Shown: positions 36,137 through 48,016, counted from the stretch's first letter. The stretch: 64,000 nucleotides of DNA from Caulobacter endophyticus (GCF_003116815.1 NZ_QDKQ01000064.1:1-64000), one strand, 5' to 3'. The notes: generated by a model from the sequence alone, not told the origin. Program-made: numbers and translations.

Positions 36137-36424
36137 TCAGGCCGGGCGGCCGAGCAGCCGGTCGAGATCCTCGGGCGTCAGGCCGTCGATCTCCAGCCGC
36201 TTTAGGCGGGCGGTCGCGCCGCTCGCCACGCGCACGGCCGAGCGCGACACCGCCAGGCGCTTGGCCAGGAGCGCCACGAGGGCGGCGTTGGCCTCGCCCT
36301 CGACCGGCGGGGCGCTGACCCGCACCTTCAGATAGGGCCGGCCGTCGGCGTCGGCGGCCCAGCCGTCGACGGCGTCGCGCCCGCCCCGAGGGGTCAGGCG
36401 CACGGCCAGGACGGCGCAGCTCAC
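36137..36424 (-). CDS. DUF167 (YggU-type) protein
   Basis: A soluble protein of 95 residues with the DUF167 pattern: an N-terminal VRLTPRGGRDAVDG strand, the LKVRVSAPPVEGEAN core and the ASGATARLKRLEI end. The function is unknown. It follows the YggT gene by 7 bases, as in many proteobacteria where these two are neighbours. Confidence 0.9.
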   Translation of the reverse strand: MSCAVLAVRLTPRGGRDAVDGWAADADGRPYLKVRVSAPPVEGEANAALVALLAKRLAVSRSAVRVASGATARLKRLEIDGLTPEDLDRLLGRPA

Positions 36425-36431
36425 GGCTGGA

Positions 36432-36746
36432 TCAGCCGAGGATGCTAAGCAGGGTGTTGCGCAGCGGGAACAGCAGGAAGCTCTGCACGCCGATGATCAC
36501 CAGGATCAGGATGATCGGGGTGATGTCGACGCCGCCCAGCGGCGGGATGACCTTGCGCAGCGGGGCCAGCAGGGGCCGCGTCACCGCGTCGAGGAAGCGG
36601 CTGATCTGATAGACGGCGTTGTTGCGCAGGTTGATGACGTCGAAGGCCACCAGCCAGCTGATGATCGCGCTGATGATCACCGCCCACTTCAGCAGGTCCA
36701 GGAGGGCGTTGAGGATGAAGAAGACGAAATAGATCAGCGGGGCCAT
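36432..36746 (-). CDS. YggT family membrane protein
   Basis: A protein of 104 residues with two hydrophobic segments (about 1-35 and 72-98) and the family sequence around SRFLDAVTRPLLAPLRKVIPP. YggT proteins have been linked to osmotic/ion homeostasis and cell-division or membrane organisation in other bacteria, but no role is fixed. The ATG at 36746 is the natural start; the longer upstream frame is not supported. It is paired with DUF167. Confidence 0.88.
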   Translation of the reverse strand: MAPLIYFVFFILNALLDLLKWAVIISAIISWLVAFDVINLRNNAVYQISRFLDAVTRPLLAPLRKVIPPLGGVDITPIILILVIIGVQSFLLFPLRNTLLSILG

Positions 36747-36945
36747 GTGGGTTCCAGGCTGGAGCGTGGCGACCGAAGATAGGATCGGTTTCGGGCGCCC
36801 GCCACGCTCGCGGTGTTCGATGAGAGCCGCCCGCTCGCCCCGATGTCGCCATCGCGGCCAGGCCGGCTCCCGGTCGTCGACTTCTTGCCCGCCCCCGCCC
36901 TCCCTGGCAAGGCCGAGCTGTTTTCGCCCAAGCCGCAACTGCCGC

Positions 36946-36974
36946 TTGACGGACGCTCCCGGTCACCGTATCTC
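36946..36974 (+). promoter_or_regulatory. Sigma-70-type promoter for tRNA-Ala
   Basis: TTGACG (36946-36951), a 17-base spacer, then TATCTC (36969-36974). It places the start of transcription a few bases before the tRNA 5' end at 36986. Confidence 0.6.
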
Positions 36975-36985
36975 CGCGCTTCCTT

Positions 36986-37061
36986 GGGGCCGTAGCTCAG
37001 ATGGTAGAGCGCCTCGTTCGCAATGAGGAGGTCAGGGGTTCGATTCCCCTCGGCTCCACCA
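36986..37061 (+). tRNA. tRNA-Ala (anticodon CGC)
   Basis: A 76-base cloverleaf with encoded CCA. The acceptor stem GGGGCCG pairs with CGGCTCC and includes the G3-U70 wobble that defines alanine identity. The D arm is GCTC/GAGC, the anticodon stem CCTCG/TGAGG with loop TTCGCAA (anticodon CGC, reads GCG), and the T arm GGGGTTCGATTCCCC. GCG codons are abundant in this genome. Confidence 0.96.
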
Positions 37062-37154
37062 AGGACCTTTCCGGACATCGATGAATAGGCCGACGGCTCG
37101 CCTGGGGTGGCGGACGGATATCGCCTGGCTTCTCCGGCGCCCAGGAGCCTGAAC

Positions 37155-37183
37155 GAAAAAGGGCGGGGTTTCCCCCGCCCTTT
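37155..37183. terminator. Bidirectional terminator between tRNA-Ala and aguB
   Basis: AAAAAGGGCGGGG, loop TTTC, CCCCGCCCTTT. The A-run on one side and T-run on the other let it work for the tRNA on plus and for aguB on minus. Confidence 0.8.
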
Positions 37184-37207
37184 CCGTTGTCGTGCTGACC
37201 GCCGGTC

Positions 37208-38089
<882 letters not shown>

Positions 38090-38096
38090 GCGGACT

Positions 38097-39101
38097 TTAC
38101 TCCTCGGGTTCTTGCTGGCTGATGCAGTGGAACGAGCCGCCGCCGGTCAGGATCGCGATCGAGGGCAGGCCTATGACCTGGCGCTCGGGGAACAGGCCCC
38201 TGATCACCTCGACGGCGAAGGCGCCCGACTCCTCGGCGTAGATCGGCACGATCACCGCCTCGTTGGCGATCAGGAAGTTCATGTGCGAGGCCGGGATCGG
38301 CTCGCCGTCCTCGTCGAGGATGCGGCCCGGCGAGGGAATGCGCACGACCTGCAGCGGCGAGCCGCGGCTGTCGGTCATCGAGCCCAGCAGGCGGGCGGTC
38401 TCGGCATAGACCTCGGCGTTGGGATCATCGGCGCCGAAGGCCATCGGGCAGGCGACGACCCCCGGGGCGACGAAGCGGGCCAGGTTGTCGACGTGGCCGT
38501 CAGTATGGTCGTTGAGCAGGCCGTCGCCCAGCCACAGCACCTTCCTGACGCCCATCGAGGCGGCGAAGGCGGCGGTGATCGCGGCTTCGTCCATGCCTGG
38601 GTTGCGGTTGTCGTTCAGCACGCACTGGCGGGTGGTCAGCACCGTGCCCAGGCCGTCGTGGTCGAGCGAGCCGCCTTCGAGCACGAAGTCGTTGCGGACC
38701 AGCGGCGCGCCCGAGGCGGCGGCGATCTGCTCGGCGACAATGTCGTCGCCCTCCATCTCGTACTTGCCGCCCCAGCCGTTGAACTTGAAGCCGGCCGCCG
38801 AGGCGCCCTTGTCGGTGGCGGTGAAGATCGGGCCGGTGTCGCGCAGCCAAATGTCGCCGAACTGGCCGCGGACGATCTCGACGGTCGTGTCCGACAGCAG
38901 GGCGCGGGCGGCGGCCTCGGCCTCGTCGCCCACGACCATCAGGCGCACACGCTCGCCGCCCGGGCCGGCCAGGGCGCGGGCGAGGTCGGCGACCTCCTTC
39001 TGGGCCGGCTCGAGGTCTTCCTTCCAATGCTCGCCATGGCTCGGGAAGCCCAGCCACATGGCGCGGTGCGGAGCCCACTCGGCGGGAACGGTGAGGGTCA
39101 T
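38097..39101 (-). CDS. aguA: Agmatine deiminase
   Basis: Converts agmatine to N-carbamoylputrescine and ammonia. It has 334 residues with the guanidino-group-modifying fold: the MWLGFPSH start, IWLRDTGPIF near residue 86, the LEGGSLDHDGLGT block with a catalytic acid and base, GHVDNLARF, and the C-terminal GGGSFHCISQQ containing the nucleophilic Cys. The ATG at 39101 is preferred over the one at 39158. It forms an operon with aguB. Confidence 0.95.
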   Translation of the reverse strand: MTLTVPAEWAPHRAMWLGFPSHGEHWKEDLEPAQKEVADLARALAGPGGERVRLMVVGDEAEAAARALLSDTTVEIVRGQFGDIWLRDTGPIFTATDKGASAAGFKFNGWGGKYEMEGDDIVAEQIAAASGAPLVRNDFVLEGGSLDHDGLGTVLTTRQCVLNDNRNPGMDEAAITAAFAASMGVRKVLWLGDGLLNDHTDGHVDNLARFVAPGVVACPMAFGADDPNAEVYAETARLLGSMTDSRGSPLQVVRIPSPGRILDEDGEPIPASHMNFLIANEAVIVPIYAEESGAFAVEVIRGLFPERQVIGLPSIAILTGGGSFHCISQQEPEE

Positions 39102-39193
39102 TTTCGAAACCTGGTCAAAACGAGGGGCGCAGATGGCCCCGGATGGCCCGGGGGTCAAGCGCGCGTTCTAGCAAATTGGTGCGACAAAAGAAA

Positions 39194-39219
39194 AAGGGCG
39201 GCTCCGAAGAGCCGCCCTT
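39194..39219 (-). terminator. Rho-independent terminator of the TonB receptor gene
   Basis: AAGGGCGGCTC, loop CGAA, GAGCCGCCCTT. In the minus direction it is followed by TTTTTC, and it sits 26 bases beyond the receptor stop. Confidence 0.88.
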
Positions 39220-39244
39220 CCCCATCTTACGTGTCCAAGTTCGA

Positions 39245-41686
39245 TTAGAACTTGGCGTGCAGGGTGACCATGACGGTGCGCGGGTAGCCCGGCTGACCGG
39301 TGCCGGTGCCCGACGGGTTCACCGACAGGTCGCCGAGGTACTTCTCGTCCGACAGGTTCTTGACGTTCAGCTGGATGTACGAGCCCTTCGCGCCGAACTG
39401 GTCGAGCGTGTAGCGCGCGTCCAGGTCCAGCAGAGCGTAGCTCGGCACCTTTTCGGTGTTGGTCAGGTTGGTCCAGCGCTCGCCGACGTACTTGGCCTGG
39501 ACGCCGACGCTGAAGGCCTCGGTGATGTCCCAGTCGACGCGCATGCCGCCCTGGTACTTCGGGGTTTCGTACAGTTCCTTGCCCTTGGTCGGCAGGGTGG
39601 TGCCGGCCGAGGTGCCCGGGATGTTCGACTGGATCTCGGAGTCGACATACGAGAACGAGGCGTAGAAGCCGAGGTAGTCGACCGGACGAACGCCCAGCTG
39701 GGCGTCGAAGCCCTTCAGCACCACGTCGCCGACGTTGACCGAGAAGGCGATGTTGTCCTGCTCGTTGAACGCGCGTTCGATGCGGTTGGTGAAGTCGTTG
39801 TAGTACATCGAGGCCGCGAACAGGACCGTCGAGTTCTGGAAGCGGTAGCCGATGTCGTAGACGTTGGCGGTTTCCGGATCCGGATCGGTCATCTTGCGGT
39901 CGTACAGGTCGTCAGTACGCGGCGCAGACAGGGTCTGGGCGTAGCTGAAGTAGACCGACTGGGCGCCGGTCAGCTTGTAGCTGGCGCCGAAGTTCGGCAG
40001 CACGTCGTCGTACTTGCGGTTGAACTTGCGCGGACGGCCGTACTGGGTCGAACCTTGACCCGGCAGGGTGACCAGGGTCTGGCCATTGCCGTCGTCAGTG
40101 CCCGCGACGGCGGTCGGGGCCTGGTTGGTGCAGTAGGCGTTGAACGTGTCGACCTGGTAGCAGAAGTTGTTCAGCTCGCGCTTGAAGAACGGGGCGCGCA
40201 GGCCGACGTTCACGAGCAGGGCGTCATCCATGAACTTGCCGCGGTATTCCACCGAGAACTGGTTCAGGGTCGCCACCGAGACGCGGTCGCGACGACGCAG
40301 GATGCTGCCGTCCGAGAGCTTGATCGGCTGGCCGTAGCCGTCCTTGCCGCCGAACACGTCGTTCGGGTTCATCTGCAGGTCGAAGGTCGTGTACTGACCG
40401 GTCTGACGGTGGTTGGCCGTGTCGAAGGTGTAGGCCGCACGCACGCTCTGGCTGTCCGAGAACTTCCAGATCGCCGACGAGGTCACGCCGTAACGACGGG
40501 TGTTGGTGATGTTGGGGCCGTACAGCAGGACGGTGTCGAGCGTGTCGCCGTCGCCGTTCAGGTCCAGGCCGCCGGTCAGGGACGAACCGCGGATGAAGCC
40601 GTTGCCGGTGCCGCTGCCGTCTTCACGGAAGAGGGCGCGGCCGCCGCCGTTGGCCAGGGTGTACTGGAAGTACGGGTCGGCCGTGACGATCAGGTTCTCG
40701 CCGATGTGGAACAGCGACTGACCGCGGATGTTGCCGGTGTTCGACGGGTTGATGTTGTACTTGTAGCAGGTGCCGGTGTTCAGATCGACCTGAGCGGTGC
40801 CGGCGACCGGCGTGGCGCGGTTACAGGCGCCAGCGGCGTTCGTGCCCGAGACCGCGTCGGTGTAGCCGACGCCCGTGCCGGCCTGGAAGGCCGCCAGCGA
40901 CATGCGGTTGATGAAGTTGTTGCGGTTTTCGTTGTAGTTGGCGATCAGGCTGACGAAGTCGCCGTTGTCGCCGATCGGCTGATAGATGCGGGCGTTGAAC
41001 TGCTTCTTGTGGATCTTGCCCGGGCCGTTGAAGATGTCGTTCTTCGACTCCGCGTAGCTGATCCAGGCGCTGGTGCCGAGCGGGCCAATGGCGCCGGTGT
41101 CGATAACGCCGAAGAAGCGCTTGAAGTTCTGCTCGCCGCCCTGCAGCTCGATCGTGGCGCCGAAGTCTTCCGAGGGCTTGCGGGTGACGTAGTTGATGGT
41201 GCCGCCGGCGGCCGCGGCCGTCGGGCTGTCGACGTCGGTCGTGCCCAGGTTCACGTCAACCTTGGAGATCAGTTCCGAGTCCATCTGCTGGTTCGGGTAG
41301 ATGGCGTAGTTGCCGCTGTCGTTCAGCGGAATGCCGTCCTGCAGCAGGGCGACGCGCTGGCTGTCGAAGCCGCGGATGTTGATGTCGCCGCCGGCCGAAC
41401 CGAAGGCGTCGTTGTTGGTGAAGTTCACGCCCGGCATCAGGTTCAGCGAATCCAGGATGGTCTGGCCGGGAACCTGGCGGGAGATGAATTCCTGCGTGAT
41501 GGTCGAGCGCGACTTCGGAACGGTCTGCGAAACGATCGCGCCGTTCTGGTTGCGGGTGGTGGTCGCGGTGACGACGATGGCTTCGACGGCGTCGGTGCCG
41601 GTCGACTGGGCGAAAGCGGCGGTCGACGCCAGCAGGCTGCCGACCAGCGCGGTCGACGCCAGGCAGGCGATTTTTTTCGTGTTCAT
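39245..41686 (-). CDS. TonB-dependent outer-membrane receptor
   Basis: An 813-residue outer-membrane gated channel. The signal peptide ends STAAFAQ. The plug domain (about 35-170) holds the TonB-box-like start EAIVVTAT and the conserved DINIRGFDSQRVALLQDG block; a beta-barrel of about 630 residues follows and ends in Phe (LHAKF). GAGGGG precedes the ATG at 41686. Caulobacters carry many such receptors; substrate (siderophore, sugar or vitamin) cannot be assigned, and no ligand-specific genes are adjacent. Confidence 0.93.
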   Translation of the reverse strand: MNTKKIACLASTALVGSLLASTAAFAQSTGTDAVEAIVVTATTTRNQNGAIVSQTVPKSRSTITQEFISRQVPGQTILDSLNLMPGVNFTNNDAFGSAGGDINIRGFDSQRVALLQDGIPLNDSGNYAIYPNQQMDSELISKVDVNLGTTDVDSPTAAAAGGTINYVTRKPSEDFGATIELQGGEQNFKRFFGVIDTGAIGPLGTSAWISYAESKNDIFNGPGKIHKKQFNARIYQPIGDNGDFVSLIANYNENRNNFINRMSLAAFQAGTGVGYTDAVSGTNAAGACNRATPVAGTAQVDLNTGTCYKYNINPSNTGNIRGQSLFHIGENLIVTADPYFQYTLANGGGRALFREDGSGTGNGFIRGSSLTGGLDLNGDGDTLDTVLLYGPNITNTRRYGVTSSAIWKFSDSQSVRAAYTFDTANHRQTGQYTTFDLQMNPNDVFGGKDGYGQPIKLSDGSILRRRDRVSVATLNQFSVEYRGKFMDDALLVNVGLRAPFFKRELNNFCYQVDTFNAYCTNQAPTAVAGTDDGNGQTLVTLPGQGSTQYGRPRKFNRKYDDVLPNFGASYKLTGAQSVYFSYAQTLSAPRTDDLYDRKMTDPDPETANVYDIGYRFQNSTVLFAASMYYNDFTNRIERAFNEQDNIAFSVNVGDVVLKGFDAQLGVRPVDYLGFYASFSYVDSEIQSNIPGTSAGTTLPTKGKELYETPKYQGGMRVDWDITEAFSVGVQAKYVGERWTNLTNTEKVPSYALLDLDARYTLDQFGAKGSYIQLNVKNLSDEKYLGDLSVNPSGTGTGQPGYPRTVMVTLHAKF

Positions 41687-41874
41687 ATCGAAGGATCCCC
41701 TCATTCTTTGACGCGAGCCCTAAAGGTGAGCATCAATCCGCATCGTTCCGGGGGTTTAGCGAAACATTTCGAAGGTTTGGTGACGGAAAGGCCACGATCG
41801 CCCAGAAACCGCCATAACGACGGTCGTTTGCGGAACGATTGGTCAGATTCCACTTACTTGGCTAAGGAGAGGGC

Positions 41875-43458
41875 ATGACCGTGACCGCCTTGTCCGCCTT
41901 GGATTCCGAAGCCCGCGCCTGGCGCCTGACGCTCATCGCGGTCGGCTTGCTGACGATCGTCCGGGTGCTGGCGATTTTTTCCACGCCGCTGGAGCTGTAC
42001 CCGGACGAAGCCCAGTACTGGCTTTGGTCGCGGACCCTCGACTTCGGCTACTATTCCAAGCCGCCGATGGTGGCCTGGGTGATCTGGCTGACCACCCAGA
42101 TCGGCGGCGACGCCGAGGCCTGGTTGCGGCTGGGCGCCCCCCTGCTGCACGGGGCCACCGCCCTGGTGCTTTATCGCATCGCCCGCCGCCTCTACGGCGG
42201 CTGGACCGGCATGGCGGCCGCGGCGGTCTACGCCCTGATGCCGGGCGTGGCCCTGTCCTCGGCGGTGATCGGCACCGACGCGCCGCTGCTGTTCTTCCTG
42301 GCGCTGACGATCTGGGCCTACGTCTCGCTGCCGGCCGCTGAAGCCGGCCGCAAGCGCCTCCTCGTCGCCGCCGGCCTGGGCGCGGCGCTGGGTCTGGCCT
42401 TCCTGTCGAAGTACGCGGCGGTCTACGTCCTCTTCAGCATCGGCGCGCACCTGGCTCTTTCCCGCGAGGCCCGCAAGGTGTGGACCTGGCCGATGGCCCT
42501 GGCCTTCTTCGGCGTGCTGATCGCCGTCTTCGCGCCCAACCTGATCTGGAACGCCGCCCACAAGTTCGCGACGGTCGAGCATACCGCCGCCAACGCCAAC
42601 TGGGGGGCCAAGTCGCTGTTCAATCCGCGCGAGCTGGTCGAGTTCATCGGCTCGCAGTTCGGGGTGTTCGGCCCCCTGCCCTTCGGCGTCCTGCTGGGCG
42701 GCGGCATCGTGCTGGCGGTGCGCCGCAAGCTTGCGCCCGCCGACGTGCTGCTGCTGTGCTTCGCCCTGCCCCCGCTGCTGACCGTAGCTGGCCAGGCCTT
42801 CGTCAGCCGCGCCAACGCCAACTGGGCGGCCGCGGCCTATGTCGCCGGCTCGGTGCTGGCGGCCGGCTGGATGGTGCGCTGGGGCGCGCGCAGGTGGCTG
42901 ATCGCCGGCCTGGCCGTGCAAGGCGTGTTCGCGGGCCTGTTCCTGGCCTGCCTGACCAACCCGCGGCTGGCCGACGGCATCGGCCTCTCCAACAGCTTCA
43001 AGCGGGTGCGCGGCTGGGACCAGACGGTGCAGGCGATCATCGACCGGGCCCGCGAGGAGCAGGCCGGCGTCGGCGTGACCTCGGTGGCCGTCGACGACCG
43101 CTTCCTGTTCAACGTGGCGGCCTATTACGGCCGCGACTACTGGGGCACGTTCGGCGCCCCGCCGCTGCGCATCTGGGTGCACGAGGCCCATCCGCAGAAC
43201 CAGGCCGAGACCGAGGCCCCGCTGACGGCCGAGTACGGACGCCGCGCGCTGGTCGCCAGCCTGGAGGGCGTCTACCGCGCCAAGATCGAGCAGGACTTCA
43301 AGGCCCATTCGGGCGACGAGATCGTCCGCGTGCGCCTGGACGCCAAGCGCAACCGCCGCACCGACCTGTTCATCGCCGAGGGCTTCGCGCCCGTGCCGCG
43401 CGATCCGAAGACCGGCCTGCCGCCGGATCCGGAGAACGGGGGATCGACGGCGCGATAG
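41875..43458 (+). CDS. Glycosyltransferase family 39 (ArnT-like) membrane protein
   Basis: An integral membrane glycosyltransferase of 527 residues with about ten to twelve helices. The periplasmic loop-1 motif LYPDEAQYWLW near residue 43 contains the conserved acidic residues of GT-C enzymes (PMT/ArnT). It probably transfers a sugar from polyprenyl phosphate to lipid A or another envelope glycan; the acceptor is unknown. A strong Shine-Dalgarno AAGGAGAGGG precedes the ATG. A family A repeat follows. Confidence 0.87.
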   Translation: MTVTALSALDSEARAWRLTLIAVGLLTIVRVLAIFSTPLELYPDEAQYWLWSRTLDFGYYSKPPMVAWVIWLTTQIGGDAEAWLRLGAPLLHGATALVLYRIARRLYGGWTGMAAAAVYALMPGVALSSAVIGTDAPLLFFLALTIWAYVSLPAAEAGRKRLLVAAGLGAALGLAFLSKYAAVYVLFSIGAHLALSREARKVWTWPMALAFFGVLIAVFAPNLIWNAAHKFATVEHTAANANWGAKSLFNPRELVEFIGSQFGVFGPLPFGVLLGGGIVLAVRRKLAPADVLLLCFALPPLLTVAGQAFVSRANANWAAAAYVAGSVLAAGWMVRWGARRWLIAGLAVQGVFAGLFLACLTNPRLADGIGLSNSFKRVRGWDQTVQAIIDRAREEQAGVGVTSVAVDDRFLFNVAAYYGRDYWGTFGAPPLRIWVHEAHPQNQAETEAPLTAEYGRRALVASLEGVYRAKIEQDFKAHSGDEIVRVRLDAKRNRRTDLFIAEGFAPVPRDPKTGLPPDPENGGSTAR

Positions 43459-43543
43459 GGAGGCCCTCCCCCTCTGGGGGAGGTTCCTAGGGGTCTTCCC
43501 CCTCAGTCGCTCCGCGACAGCTCCCCCTTCAGGGGGAGCATCT
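43459..43543. repeat. Palindromic intergenic repeat, family A copy 3
   Basis: Starts CCTCCCCCTCTGGGGGAGG and ends CTCCCCCTTCAGGGGGAG, with GTCGCTCCGCGAC as an inner stem. It lies between the convergent GT39 and cysS genes and directly abuts the cysS stop. Confidence 0.75.
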
Positions 43544-43546
43544 TGA

Positions 43547-44938
<1,392 letters not shown>

Positions 44939-45130
44939 GAAAAGTCGGTCGCCTTGACGCAGCGGAAGGGTGTTGTCGGATCGAAAAACCGGACCCATAT
45001 AGCGGGGTGCGCGCCTTCGAACCATGTCTTTGCGACGTGAAAGACGCGCCTTGAACGGGTGGCACGCGTAATTCCAGGGCGACAGGCGTCCTGGCGCAAC
45101 TCAGCCCGTGGAAAGAACCCCCTCGACAAC

Positions 45131-45766
45131 ATGGACGCACTGACCCGCGAGCGAACCCTGATCGGCACGGATGACGCCGGTCTTGATCTTGAACCCGCCC
45201 AGCGCCCCACCCGCGACGAAGCCATGGCCGCCGTGCGGACTCTGCTGGCCTGGGCCGGCGACAATCCCGACCGCGAGGGCCTGCTCGACACGCCCCAGCG
45301 CGTGGTCGACGCCTATGGCGAGTGGTTCGCCGGCTACCAGGGCGATCCGGCCAAGGAGCTGTCGCGCACCTTCGAGGACGTGCAGGGCTATGACGACATG
45401 GTCATGCTGCGCGGCATCGACGTGCAGAGCCACTGCGAGCACCACATGGCGCCGTTCCTGGGCAAGGCCTGGGTGGCCTACATGCCCACCGGCAAGGTCG
45501 TGGGCCTGTCGAAACTGGCGCGCCTCGTGGAAATCTACGCCAAGCGCCTGCAGACCCAGGAAACCATGACCATGCAGGTCGCCGACGCCATCGAGGACCA
45601 CCTCTCGGCCGCCGGCGTGGCCGTGCTGATCGACGCCGAGCACCAGTGCATGAGCACCCGCGGCGTCCACCATCACGACGTCTCGACCATCACCACCCAG
45701 TTCCGCGGCGTGTTCAAGACCGACAAGGTCCTGCAGCAGCGGTTCATGGACCTGGTGCGGAAGTAG
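45131..45766 (+). CDS. folE: GTP cyclohydrolase I
   Basis: First enzyme of folate/tetrahydropterin synthesis, acting on GTP in a decameric complex. It has 211 residues. Zinc ligands are in SHCEHHMAPF and the CMSTRG block; the active-site region includes GLSKLARLVE and the HHHDVST stretch. The ATG at 45131 is the family-typical start; the longer upstream frame is not supported. Confidence 0.95.
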   Translation: MDALTRERTLIGTDDAGLDLEPAQRPTRDEAMAAVRTLLAWAGDNPDREGLLDTPQRVVDAYGEWFAGYQGDPAKELSRTFEDVQGYDDMVMLRGIDVQSHCEHHMAPFLGKAWVAYMPTGKVVGLSKLARLVEIYAKRLQTQETMTMQVADAIEDHLSAAGVAVLIDAEHQCMSTRGVHHHDVSTITTQFRGVFKTDKVLQQRFMDLVRK

Positions 45767-45777
45767 GCTGCAAAGAT

Positions 45778-45902
45778 GCCCCCCCTCTGGGGGAGGTGGC
45801 CCGTAGGGCTGGAGGGGGGCCGTTTTCAGCTTCCGAGATGCTGGACGGCCTCAGCCCCTTCCCTCTCCGTCGGCTTCGCCGACACCCTTCAGGGAGAGGG
45901 TT
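45778..45902. repeat. Palindromic intergenic repeat, family A copy 4
   Basis: Begins CCCCCCTCTGGGGGAGG and ends CCTTCAGGGAGAGGG, with GTCGGCTTCGCCGAC as an inner stem. It fills the gap between the convergent folE and DUF817 genes. Confidence 0.7.
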
Positions 45903-45903
45903 T

Positions 45904-46788
45904 CTACGCCGCCGCCCGGATCCCCTCGCGCAGGCGTTCGACGCAGGCGTCGAGCGGGCGGTGGACGAGGCTGACCAGCACGAAGCTGATGGTCATCAGC
46001 AGGTACCAGGCGCCCAGCTTCTCGATCGGCACCATGTGCCAGCCCTCGCGCTGGCTGGGATAGATCCAGGCGCCGGCGGCCGTGCCCAGGTTCTCGGCCA
46101 GCCAGATGAACAGCGCCACCAGCATCAGGCCCAGCAGCAGCGGCATGCGCCGCGCGACGCGATCGGGCGTGTAGACGATCCAGCAGCGGCCGAACAGCAG
46201 CGCCGACAGCACGAACAGGCCCAGCCGCATGTCGGTGACGTAGTGGTGGCTGAAGAAGTTGATGTAGATCAGCACCGCCAGGATATGCGCGCTCCAGAAC
46301 GGCGGATAGCGCACGAAGGTGAACTCGAAGAGCCGCCAGGCGCGGGCGATGTAGCTGCCGACGCAGGCGTACATGAAGCCGGTGAACAGCGGCACGCCGC
46401 CGATCCGCAGGACGCTGTCCTCGGGATAGATCCACGAGCCGTGGGCGGTCTTGAAGATCTCCATGACCGTGCCGACCATGTGGAAGATCAGGATCACCGC
46501 CGCCTCGTCCCAGCGTTCGAGCTTGAGCAACAGCAGCAGCGCCTGGATGGCGACCGAGGCGATGACGAGAAAGTCGTAGCGGGCGAGCGCCGCGTCGTGA
46601 GGCCAGAACAGGTAGGTGCCGACCAGCAGGGCCAGCATCAGGCCCCCGAACAGGCACGCCCAGGCCTGCTTGAGGCCGAACAGCAGGAACTCGTAGGCCC
46701 ATGCGTTGGCCTTCGAGCGCTGCGCCCATGGACGCGCCCAGCGGTCCAACGCCGCCACGCCATCCTTGATCCTGGACTTGAGGTCCAT
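45904..46788 (-). CDS. DUF817 family membrane protein
   Basis: A protein of 294 residues with eight or so helices. It matches the DUF817 pattern: FGLKQAWACLF near the start, IFHMVGTVMEIFKTAHGSW, GGVPLFTGFMYACVGSYIARAWRLF, and an IYINFFSHHY block. The conserved His, Glu and Tyr residues lie in membrane segments, suggesting transport or an intramembrane reaction. Function unknown. The ATG at 46788 is preferred. It diverges from hisI. Confidence 0.85.
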   Translation of the reverse strand: MDLKSRIKDGVAALDRWARPWAQRSKANAWAYEFLLFGLKQAWACLFGGLMLALLVGTYLFWPHDAALARYDFLVIASVAIQALLLLLKLERWDEAAVILIFHMVGTVMEIFKTAHGSWIYPEDSVLRIGGVPLFTGFMYACVGSYIARAWRLFEFTFVRYPPFWSAHILAVLIYINFFSHHYVTDMRLGLFVLSALLFGRCWIVYTPDRVARRMPLLLGLMLVALFIWLAENLGTAAGAWIYPSQREGWHMVPIEKLGAWYLLMTISFVLVSLVHRPLDACVERLREGIRAAA

Positions 46789-46853
46789 CGTCCCTGTCGT
46801 TCCGTCCCCCGCCGGTGCGCGGAGGCTAGCCCAAACCGGGGGTGATGCGCCAT

Positions 46854-47285
46854 ATGTCATTGATGACCAGCCCGATCTTCCCCGCCGCCCCCGACAAGCA
46901 GGCCCTGGAACGGGGCCCGGCTCTCGCCCCGCGCTTCGACGCCAACGGCCTGGTGGCCGCGGTCGCCCAGCATGCCGACACCGGCGAGATCCTGATGCTG
47001 GCCTGGATGAACGACGAGGCCCTGAAGCTGACGCTGGACACTGGCGTGGCCCACTATTTCAGCCGCTCGCGCAACGGCCTTTGGAAGAAGGGCGAGACCA
47101 GCGGCCAGCTGCAGATCGTCACCCAGGTGCGGATCGACTGCGACCAGGACGCGGTCGTGATCAAGGTGCGGCCGCAGGGCGACGGCGGGGCCTGTCACGT
47201 GGGCTTCCGCTCGTGCTTCTATCGCGTCTGGGAGAACGGCCAGCTGGTCGAGCGGGAAGAAGAGCACGTCCATGACCACGCCTGA
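46854..47285 (+). CDS. hisI: Phosphoribosyl-AMP cyclohydrolase
   Basis: Third step of histidine synthesis, opening the adenine ring of phosphoribosyl-AMP. It has 143 residues. Zn/Mg sites lie in CDQDAV and the [12 protein letters not shown] block, and the [17 protein letters not shown] signature is complete. Several close Met codons exist (46845, 46854, 46863); the ATG at 46854 is chosen because GGGGG ends 11 bases upstream. Its last codons overlap the next gene by 14 bases. Confidence 0.94.
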   Translation: MSLMTSPIFPAAPDKQALERGPALAPRFDANGLVAAVAQHADTGEILMLAWMNDEALKLTLDTGVAHYFSRSRNGLWKKGETSGQLQIVTQVRIDCDQDAVVIKVRPQGDGGACHVGFRSCFYRVWENGQLVEREEEHVHDHA

Positions 47286-47898
47286 GGCCCTGCTGGCCTT
47301 CACCCTGGCCGCGTCCTTGCTGACCATCACCCCGGGCCTCGACACCGCGCTCGTCCTGCGCAGCGCCGCCACCGAGGGCCCACGCCGGGCGGCTGCCGCG
47401 GCTATGGGCATCGGCATGGGCTGCCTGGTCTGGGGGATGGCCGCGGCCTTCGGGGCAGGCGCTCTGCTGACCGCTTCGGAACTGGCCTATACGGCGCTGA
47501 AGTGGGCCGGCGCGGCGTATCTGGTCTGGATGGGCGTGAAGATGCTGTGGAAGCCCCGCGACCGCTTCGAGCCGGGCGCGGTGTCGCCCACCGGCGGCGG
47601 GCTGGCGGACTCGTTCCGGCGGGGCCTGTTCACCAACCTGCTCAATCCCAAGGTCGGGGTGTTCTACATCTCGTTCCTGCCGCAGTTCGTGCCGGCCGGC
47701 GCCAATCCTGGCGTGTTCGGCACGCTGCTGGCGGGGATCCATGTGCTGCTGGGCCTGGCCTGGGCCGGCCTGCTGATCGCCGCCACCGCGCCGCTCGCCG
47801 GCCTGCTGCGCGAGGCGGCCGTGGTGCGCTGGCTCGACCGCATCAGCGGCGGGGTGTTCATCGCCTTCGGCCTGCGCCTGGCGTTGGAGCGGCGCTGA
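47272..47898 (+). CDS. LysE-family amino-acid exporter
   Basis: An inner-membrane exporter of 208 residues with about six helices. The LysE/RhtB hallmark is the [12 protein letters not shown] segment near residue 20 followed by the GxxxG-rich AAMGIGMGC helix, and the [22 protein letters not shown] block. Amino acids or derivatives (threonine, homoserine lactone-like compounds) are usual substrates. It overlaps hisI and is probably co-translated. Confidence 0.9.
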   Translation: MTTPEALLAFTLAASLLTITPGLDTALVLRSAATEGPRRAAAAAMGIGMGCLVWGMAAAFGAGALLTASELAYTALKWAGAAYLVWMGVKMLWKPRDRFEPGAVSPTGGGLADSFRRGLFTNLLNPKVGVFYISFLPQFVPAGANPGVFGTLLAGIHVLLGLAWAGLLIAATAPLAGLLREAAVVRWLDRISGGVFIAFGLRLALERR

Positions 47899-47906
47899 AC
47901 TGCCGT

Positions 47907-48003
47907 GCGTCCTTCGAGGCTCGGCGCCGCCTCGCACCTAAGGACGAGGAGTTCAGAGCTGCCAGCTCCCCATCCCGAGGCGCCCGCGCAGCGGGCCCCG
48001 AAG
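47907..48003. repeat. Palindromic repeat, family C copy 2
   Basis: GTCCTTCGAGG near the left and AAGGACGAGG at 47940-47949 form the outer arms. A second half holds GAGGCGCCCGC, GCAGC and GGGCCCCGAAG. It lies between the convergent lysE-like and phoD genes. Confidence 0.55.
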
Positions 48004-48016
48004 CACGCAACGCCCC

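Noticed and set aside
36734-37078. Minus-strand reading frame of 114 codons over the tRNA-Ala gene (containing GNRTPDLLIANEALYHLSYGP)
   Set aside because: This is the well-known spurious antisense translation of tRNA-Ala; the region is an unmistakable tRNA.
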